DNA of 64,000 nucleotides from Stygiobacter sp043807765 (GTDB taxonomy: Bacteria; Bacteroidota; Ignavibacteria; Ignavibacteriales; Melioribacteraceae). The notes beneath the pieces were generated by a model. The model saw nothing but the letters and a program-made list of their open reading frames with translations. It was not told where the DNA came from and did no database searches. A program made the position numbers and the translations under genes. The stretch spans positions 1-64,000 of the forward strand of contig JAZDFQ010000061.1 in assembly GCA_043807765.1 (NCBI GenBank), read 5' to 3'. The first letter of the stretch is position 1; every line of letters begins with the position of its first letter. This document shows, one piece after another, positions 44,075 through 52,200 of this stretch.

Positions 44075-44183
44075 TGATAGTAAATTCTTTATTTAGCGTC
44101 ATGGTAGGACCATGACGACGGAGGAAATATTACTTCAAACAACCGTATTGAAAGTGTGGTCGGTTTGAAGAACGAGTTAAATG
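44075..44183 (-). repeat. attC-like left arm plus conserved block
   Basis: After the DUF2971 stop the minus strand reads tttaactcgttcttcaaacc (44162-44181), close to the left arms at 1310 and 39523. It is followed by the conserved block with palindrome cgtcatggt-agg-accatgacg (44097-44117, perfect 9-base arms). A matching right arm before the kinase-like gene is not clear. Confidence 0.55.
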
Positions 44184-44186
44184 TGT

Positions 44187-45029
44187 TTATTTAATGGCGT
44201 TTCTAATATTACCAGTAAGTTTACTCTTTTGTAATACACCATCTCTAGTGTAAGTTTTTAATAGTGAATCGACCATTATTTCATCCCCACCATTGCATAG
44301 AGGTCCCATTGTAACAGTTACTTTATTCAACACTTCTGGATTGATATCTATATCAAAGAAATCAAGATTTGGTCCGATTCCATTTATTATTGAGCTTAGA
44401 ATATGATTTGGAAGCTCAGTTAAATATCTATCATTTGAAAACCCATCTGGTGGTATTGGTATCGTAGGAAGGATAAATAGAACAAAACGAACTTCTTCTT
44501 GAAATGACCATGCCTTTTGTTTGTAAGTAGCAAAATCATTTACATCTTTTATTTGCATTTTAGCTTTACCATTTGCTTGTATTTTTAGATCAACGACATT
44601 ATCTAGATATTTTTCGGGATTATCTACATATCTTACTTTTCGCAAAACGCTATCTCTTTTGAGTATGTTCGGTAAAATCATATAACTGTCATTAAAGAAT
44701 TTTTCAAAAGGAATTGGTGCATAAAAATCACCTTCTTTAATAACGTTGTATTTTGGATCTGGTTTTAATGGGCGGTAATACATCCAGTCACTATCAAGCG
44801 TAATTCGAACACCGTGCATTTTATTTGTATACATATGCCACAAAGGAATGCTTTCTATTTGAGAATCTGTCCAACAACTCACAAACAAAAATTTTCCAAG
44901 CTGATATTTGCCATAAGATTTCGCTTCACTCTTATCATCAACACGATCAAGTCTATTGAATCTAATAGTTTTGTATTTGAGTATTAGCGATAACGTATTT
45001 ATATCTGTATAATGATGAATCAAACTCAT
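44187..45029 (-). CDS. DUF2971 family protein
   Basis: A 280-residue protein matching DUF2971: LIHHYTDINTLSLILKYKTIRFNRLDRVDDKSEA, GKFLFVSCWTDSQIESIPLWHMYTNKMHGVRI, and a C-terminal ADP-ribosyltransferase-like set of strands (EEVRFVLFI). Function unknown, but the family is common on mobile and defence islands. I chose the ATG at 45029 with ggag 6 bases upstream; a TTG at 45041 is less likely. The 50-base element lies just upstream. Confidence 0.82.
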   Translation of the reverse strand: MSLIHHYTDINTLSLILKYKTIRFNRLDRVDDKSEAKSYGKYQLGKFLFVSCWTDSQIESIPLWHMYTNKMHGVRITLDSDWMYYRPLKPDPKYNVIKEGDFYAPIPFEKFFNDSYMILPNILKRDSVLRKVRYVDNPEKYLDNVVDLKIQANGKAKMQIKDVNDFATYKQKAWSFQEEVRFVLFILPTIPIPPDGFSNDRYLTELPNHILSSIINGIGPNLDFFDIDINPEVLNKVTVTMGPLCNGGDEIMVDSLLKTYTRDGVLQKSKLTGNIRNAIK

Positions 45030-45044
45030 ACCATACTCCAATCA

Positions 45045-45094
45045 TATAACTATTAATTATCCGACGAGTAGATAACATATCTTAGAAAATTATC
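45045..45094 (-). repeat. 50-base element ahead of the DUF2971 gene
   Basis: 42 of 50 bases match 39977-40026. It exactly fills the gap from the stop of the PAP2-like gene (45095) to the start region of the DUF2971 gene, so it could mark the edge of the cassette-like stretch. Confidence 0.65.
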
Positions 45095-45697
45095 TTACGT
45101 GGTTTTTTCCGCTTTCGCATTTTTCTTCTTATTAATTAGGCGGGCAATGCGGTAACCGGTGTATGCAAAAAATGGCGCTACAATTACATCAATTGTATAA
45201 TGAACGTGCTGCGCCAATACAGCAACCGCAACAAGAATTGTACAAACAACAAGAATCGTTTTAAGAATTTTATTCTTTGCCACAAGAGCTAGCAATAGCA
45301 TTGTTGCGGTGTGACCGGAAAAAAAGAGATCGCGCAGAAGTGTTTTGCCGCCGCCAAAGAAAGCTACAAATGGATCTTCCATTGGAATAATATCCGGCGG
45401 CGCATTGAAGGGAAGGAAATAAATTGTAATTAATCGAAGCGACGCAACTAATGTATAAGATTGAAACGCAATGATAATTCTTCTTGGATACTTTGCGATT
45501 GATACAAGTCCGACAACCAACGCGCCGTAAATTAAGATGAATGTTATCCATGTTAAATCAATTGGCTTGAAGGTTGAGAGCAGCGGATCATCCAAAGAAA
45601 AACCCGGGCGTGTTTCGCTGTATGGTAAAAACTTCGCAAGGAAAAATAGCGACAAAGCGAGCATTAGCACAGACATAATAGTCTTTATGCGAAACAC
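45095..45697 (-). CDS. PAP2-like membrane phosphatase
   Basis: A 200-residue protein with about five membrane segments and the two phosphatase motifs of the PAP2_C/sphingomyelin-synthase-like group: LFFSGHTATM (catalytic His) and HVHYTIDVIVAPFFAY (second His and Asp). It should act on lipid phosphates at the outer face of the inner membrane. The listed start is a GTG with no good ribosome site; the frame stays open 35 codons upstream (FRRYLFEIRKTIKHLLEIKE and on) without ATG, GTG or TTG, so a rare start such as ATT or an upstream frame change is possible. Confidence 0.78.
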   Translation of the reverse strand: MFRIKTIMSVLMLALSLFFLAKFLPYSETRPGFSLDDPLLSTFKPIDLTWITFILIYGALVVGLVSIAKYPRRIIIAFQSYTLVASLRLITIYFLPFNAPPDIIPMEDPFVAFFGGGKTLLRDLFFSGHTATMLLLALVAKNKILKTILVVCTILVAVAVLAQHVHYTIDVIVAPFFAYTGYRIARLINKKKNAKAEKTT

Positions 45698-45819
45698 TTT
45701 ATCTGCAAGCGCAGTTTTCCATGCTTCCTTTATTTCTAATAAGTGTTTAATGGTTTTCCTAATCTCAAATAAATAACGCCGAAAGATAAAAACCGCGTCT
45801 CAGTTTGCAAAGCTGTAGT

Positions 45820-46287
45820 TTATTTATCCAGCTTCCCGAAAATCCTTTTCAAGAATGCCATAAACCTATGAAAGGGATCGGCATCTTTGATAAACATCAT
45901 AGGACAACCGTTGTGGATAACAGTTAAACCGTTTTCCTCACCAAACTGTGCGGCTTCTTTGTTGTAGCTTCCGTTTCCCATTCCTTGATGAAACCAAACT
46001 CTCTTAACATCATTTGCAATGCATTGCTTTACAACTTCATACGCAGCATTAGGATTTGTGGTTATTAAAACCGCGTCAACTTTTTCCGGCGTAGAGGATA
46101 AATCTTTATAGCACTTATCTCCCTCAATCATCTCCGCATTTGGATTGATTGGATAGACAGTATAACCCGCTTCTTTGAATTTCTTATAGATAGCGTTTCC
46201 AACTTTTGCATTTGGAGTTCTTGAAACTCCCGCAAAAGCAATTCTTTTCTGAGAAAGAAAATCATCAACCTTTTCTTTGTATTTCAT
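45820..46287 (-). CDS. CoA-binding domain protein (YccU-like)
   Basis: A 155-residue protein made of one Rossmann-type CoA-binding domain: IAFAGVSRTPNAKVGNAIYKKF, YTVYPINPNAEMIEGDKCYKDL, VDAVLITTNPN, VWFHQGMG and a late NGCPMMF. These small proteins bind CoA; the cellular role is not defined. It ends just before the PAP2-like gene and starts 9 bases after the stop of the giant surface protein gene, so the two may share a transcript. Confidence 0.9.
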   Translation of the reverse strand: MKYKEKVDDFLSQKRIAFAGVSRTPNAKVGNAIYKKFKEAGYTVYPINPNAEMIEGDKCYKDLSSTPEKVDAVLITTNPNAAYEVVKQCIANDVKRVWFHQGMGNGSYNKEAAQFGEENGLTVIHNGCPMMFIKDADPFHRFMAFLKRIFGKLDK

Positions 46288-46295
46288 TTTAGTCC

Positions 46296-49200
46296 CTAAA
46301 GTTTTCTTGCAACTACTATTGGTTTTTTAAGAGTTTCTACTACATTGCTGCCTTCCGTTGAGTATTCAATTAGCATAATATAAATACCCATTCTTAGAGC
46401 TCTTCCATCATCATCAAGTCCGTCAAATATTACAGAGCTGTTGGAAGCCGAAGGATGATTTTGCAGCAATGTTCTAACCAAACGTCCTTGGTTATCAAAC
46501 ACTTTTACTTGAACCTGCCCAAGTCTGAAAGGAAGATTAAAATTAATAATTGAGAAATCTTCAAAGCCGTCATTATCCGGAGAGAACGGATTTGGACTGA
46601 TGCTTACTTTGGTATCGGTTGCCGGATTTTCCGTGTAAACAGAATTCTGCTTACCCGGTGTAGCGCCTTCGTTGGTTACACTTGTACTCCAGTTCGCTCT
46701 ATCATTCGAGCTCAACAAAGGATTCAATCTTTCCAACGATTTGTTTTTAGTCTCAAGAAAATTTCTGTTATGCCATGCCGGAGTATAAACAACAGAATCC
46801 AAGGTTGTTCCATATAAATCTTTGACGAGTAACGAAGTTCCTTCGTTGGACAAACTGAGAGAAGATGAAACACGCGTAATGTTCTGTTTCAACATTGGGT
46901 ATCTGGTATAGATTGTTGAATCGGAAGCGAGCACAAGAAATTCCTTAGGTGGTACAATAAAAGTTGATGTTGATAGTTTTACTTTTTCTTTTGTACCAAT
47001 GCGAAGATCCAAGCCGCCAACTTGAATTGAGTCGTTTGAAGTATTATAAAACTCTACAAACTCTGCGTTTCCGCTTTCCGCCTCATAAAGTAATTCGTTA
47101 AGAACAAGAGAGCCGGTTTTATATGCTTTCGGATTTGCTGAAGTATTCTTTACACCCGGTGAAGCACCAACATTAGAAATTGAAACCGTCCAGTTTGTGC
47201 TATCGTTTGTGGTTTTAGTTAAAGATATTCTTTCTAGTGAGGAGCCGTTGCTTCCGCCCCAGCTGGCTTTATAGAAAAAGCTATCTATTATAGCGCCTCG
47301 GAAATCATAAATAATTATACCGTCCGAGGTGTTTCCAAGTGAACCAAACTTTGTTTGAAAAAATTTCTTAGGCGGATTGAAAGCATAAGCTTGTGTATCT
47401 GGAGTAGCAATTGCGTATTCACCGGGCTGCAGATATTCATCATTGATCGTTAATAATGCTTTTGTAGGTGTGGAAAGTACATCGCTGATTGCCCAGTTCT
47501 TCAAGTTGATTGCTTCATTTGAAACGTTTAGAAATTCAACCCATTCCGGTTCGTGAGTAAGCGGATCATACATTACTTCAGTAATTAAAACAGAGTTTTG
47601 TTTTGCGCCCGGGATTATATCTCCGATGAAGGAATTGTTCAGTGTGTCTTCATCATTTACAAAAGTGACTTTGCAAAAAACTGTTTTTACATCGCTCAAT
47701 TTTAGTTTGTTCGTCGAATAAACAACTACAGAATCATTGCTCTTTAGATTTACTCCGTTCGTTTCGCCCAGATATGAATATAGATTATTATTCTTTACAT
47801 AATACTTAACTGAATATTTGTCGGCATCACTTGTTCCATAATTAATCACTCTTGTGCCGACATTTAAATCTTCATTAATAGCTGGATAAAGTGGTTTAGA
47901 AACCAACGCCTTAAGAGCAAGATCAAATTTCTTAATAGCTATGCTATTGATTCTACCCGGTGTGCTAAGTTCTAAATCTTTTGAAGAACCCCAATTAGTT
48001 TTTTCTGTTGAAGCTGTTGAGGTCAACCTTCTTTCAAGCGATTTTCCATTTTCGCCGCCCCATTTACTATCGAAGCGAACTGAATCAATCGTCACATCAC
48101 GCGAATCTTTTATTACAACACCATCAGCATCATTATTCAAATTCGCAAAGCTCGTTACAATCAACTTGGAAGGAATCGCGCTATGATAATTTCGAATTGT
48201 AGAGTCTTTTGCAATAACTAAAAACGTGTTCTTTGGAAAAACAGAATCTTTAGCTTTTACAATTTGTTTTTGAGGAGTTGTAAGAATATCTGTGATTGAC
48301 CAATCTTCCAAATCGACATCGTTTGCAGATGCATTATAAAGCTCCAACCATTCCGGTTCACCGTTAATTGGATTGTACATCACTTCATTTATATAAACCG
48401 TTCCGGTTGTATATCCGGGACGAACGGAAGCCGAGAATGTATTGTTTGTAAAATCTTCATCAGTACTAAAATCGGCAACAACCTCGAAAGTATTTTTTGA
48501 AAGGATGTTTTCAATAGCAAAAGAGAAATCGTAAGAAAGAGAAGCCTCTTTCGAAATAACCATTGTGTTTGTTTCTTCCACTTTCTGCTTGGTTCCATCT
48601 TTGTTTACTTTATTCAAAATGAACTTGAATGAAGCATCTGTTTTACCCAAGTTGGTTGCTGCAACCGAGATTTTTACGCGCTGACCAACAATTGGAACCT
48701 CTGGAGTAAATAAAAGCTTTGTAACCGATACATCAAATTTCTTTCGAGAGATTGAATTTATAAATCCTGGTGTTGCCCCAAGCTGATGAATCGATGTTTT
48801 CCAGTTGGTAGAGTCGATTGACAACTTTACCCAATCTAACCGTTCTAAAGATTTTCCGCTTGTTCCGCCCCATACACTTTTGTATTCAAGAGAATCTATT
48901 GTCCGGTCGAGTGAATCGAGAAGCACAACTCTGTCTTTTGCGTTGCTAAGTGTTGGGAATGGAGATATCACAGATTTAGAAATGTTTGTGAAGCGTGTAT
49001 ATACAGCACTGTCTTTAGCTACAACAAAGTATTCTTCCGGTTTTAATACTACATCTTGAGCAATAACTTTGCTCTTACTTGAACCGTTGCCAATTTGATA
49101 ACCTTTCAAGTTGATTTGCTTTGCGCTGTTGTTATAAATTTCAATCCACTCCGGCTCACCCACAATCGGCGCGTACATAATTTCATTTATCACCAGATCG

Positions 49201-52200
49201 TTTCTTTCTTCATTTACAACAACAGCATTTATTGTTAACGCAAGCTTATTATTATCTAAGTATTGATCTGCAGAATACTCAACTGTAGCTAAGTACTGGT
49301 TAAATCCAATTACATACGAACCATCTTCAATATCATATTTGCTTGTTATGTTAATCGCCAAACCAGTTTCGTTCTTTAAATAAACCAGCTCATTTGTTTC
49401 GCCAATTCCATTTCTGTTTGCATCGCGGTAGAGTTTAACCGAGAAAGCCGACGCAGCATTTTTCCCGATATTCTCTACCTCTATACTAATCTTAATTTTT
49501 CTTCCAACAACCGCATATTTTTGAGCCGCTGAAAGAGAACTCAAATCAAGATCGTGATCTTTTGGCGAAACAGAATTTATTCTTCCCGGAGAACTGAATT
49601 CGCTGTCTATTGAAGAACTCCAATTAGTCTTTGAATTAGTAGAACTCTCAAATAAAATTCTCTCAAGCGATTTTCCATTTTCGCCGCCCCACGATTTATC
49701 GAACAGCAAAGAATCTATTAGTACATCACGGGAATCTTTAATTACAACGCCCTCTGCATCATTATTTAGATTTGCAAAAGAACTGACAATTACCTTGCCG
49801 TTAATTGCCTTATGAAAATCAAGCAGAGTGCTATCCTTAACAATAACCAGATATGTTTTACTTGGGAAGGAAAAGTCCTTTGCTTGAATCTTGGTCTTAA
49901 GCGGAGAGATTAGCACATCGGTAATCGACCATTCTTCTAAATCGACATCGTACAGAGACGCGTTATATAGTTCTATCCATTCCGGCTCACCATTCATTGG
50001 GGCGTACATCACCTCATTCAGCACAACTGTTCCGGAAGGATACCCCGGACGAACAAAGTTTGTTACTGCATTATTGGTTAAATCCTCATCCGCACTGTAA
50101 TCAACAACCGCTTCAAATGTCTGTTTCGATGTAATGTTATCAACTGCATATGTAAATTCATAGGAAACTGAAGTGCCAACCGCGATAGTTATAGTGTTAG
50201 ACTCTTCAACTTTTAGCTTGCTTCCATCCTTGTTTGCCTTATTTAAAACGAACTTAAATGAAGCACCGTTTTTCCCTATATTAGTTGCGCTTGCAGAAAT
50301 TTTCACACTCTGGCCAACAACGGGCGCTGAAGGAGTGAAAACAATTTTGGATACCGCCAAGTCTCTGTCTTTTGGAGAAATAGAATTATTTTTCCCCGGT
50401 GTGCTCAGCTCAATATCTTTTGAAAAGCCCCAATTCGATTTTTCATTTGTGGCATTTTCATAAACGATACGCTCAATAGATTTACCGGCATCGGTTCCCC
50501 AAGTTTTATCATACAACAACGAATCTATTATAACATCGCGGGAATCTTTAATTACAATTCCGTCCGAGTCATTATTTAAAGAGGGTAGTGTATTTACAAT
50601 AAACTTTCCGGCAATCGATTCGTGAAAGCTTTTTATTGTACTATCTTTTGCAATCACCAAGTAAGTTCTGCTGGCAAACAAATTATTCTGGGCGGCGATT
50701 TTGACTTTATATGGGGATGGCAGCACATCAGTTATCGACCATTCATCCAAATCAATATTATAGTCGGAGTTATTATATAACTCAATCCACTCCGGTTCGC
50801 CATTCATTGGAGCATACATCACCTCATTCAGTACAACTGTTCCGGATGGATATCCCGGACGAACAAAGTTTATTACTGCATTGTTGGTTAAATCTTCATC
50901 CGCACTATAATCAACAACCGCTTCGAATGTCTGTTTGGATGTAATGTTATCAACTGCATAAACAAATTCATAAGAAACTGATGCGCCAACCGCGCTAGTT
51001 AGGACGTTAGACTCTTCAACCTTTTGCTTGCTTCCATCCTTATTTACTCTGTTCAAAACGAACTTAAATGAGGCACCGTTTTTCCCAATGTTAGTTGCGC
51101 TTGCAGAAATTTTTACTCTCTGACCTACAACCGGAGTTGAAGGAGTGAAAACAATATTCGTTATAGCAACATCTCTATCCTTTGGTGAAACAGAATTATT
51201 TTTTCCGGGTGTGCTAAGTTCAATATCTTTTGAAAAGTCCCAATTTGTTTTATCGTTTGTAGCGCTTTCATAAACCTTACGTTCTAAAGATTTGCCGGCG
51301 TCGGTTCCCCATGTTTTATCATACAACAATGAATCAATTGTAACATCGCGGGAATCTTTAATTACAACTCCATCGGCATCATTGTTGAGATTGGCAAACG
51401 CACTTACTATTAGCTTGCCGCCTATTGTATTGTGGAAATTTTTAACAGTACTGTCTTTGGCTACAACCAAATATGTTTTGCTTGGAAATGTAAAATCTTT
51501 GGATTGTAGTTTTAACTTTTGCGGAGTAATAAGCACATCCGAAATTGACCAGTCTTCCAAATCAACATCAAAAGATGAAGCATTGTAAAGCTCAATCCAC
51601 TCCGGTTCACCGTTAAGGGGATTATACATCACTTCGTTAAGTTTTATAGTACCGGCTAAATATCCCGGACGAACAGAAGCAGTTGTCGAATTATTCGCTT
51701 GATCTTCATCAAGTGCAAAATCAGCGATTACTTCGAAAGTCTGCTTTGAAGCAAGAACTTCCACAGCAAATGTAAAGTTGTAAGTAAGCGAATTTCCTTT
51801 TATCAAAGTAATGGTATTCGATTCTTCTACTTTCTGCTTGCTTCCATTGTTATTAACTCTGTTTAGAACAAATTTAAATGAAGCATCATTCTTACCAATA
51901 TTTACAACGCTTGCGGCTATAGTAACTTTTTGTCCAACCAGCGGTGAAGTGGGCGTATATATAATTTTGGAAACAGCTACATCAAAATTTTTCTGAGAAC
52001 TTGAATTCACTACTCCGGGTGTTCCTCCCAAATTGTTAAGCGAAGTTATCCAATTGGTAGAATCTGTCGAGGTTCTAATCCAATCAACACGTTCCAATGA
52101 TTTTCCAACAGCTCCGCCCCATAAATTTTTGTATTCGAGAGAATCTATCGCACGATCAAGTGAATCTAAGATTACAATTTTGTCTTTAGTGTTTAGCAAG

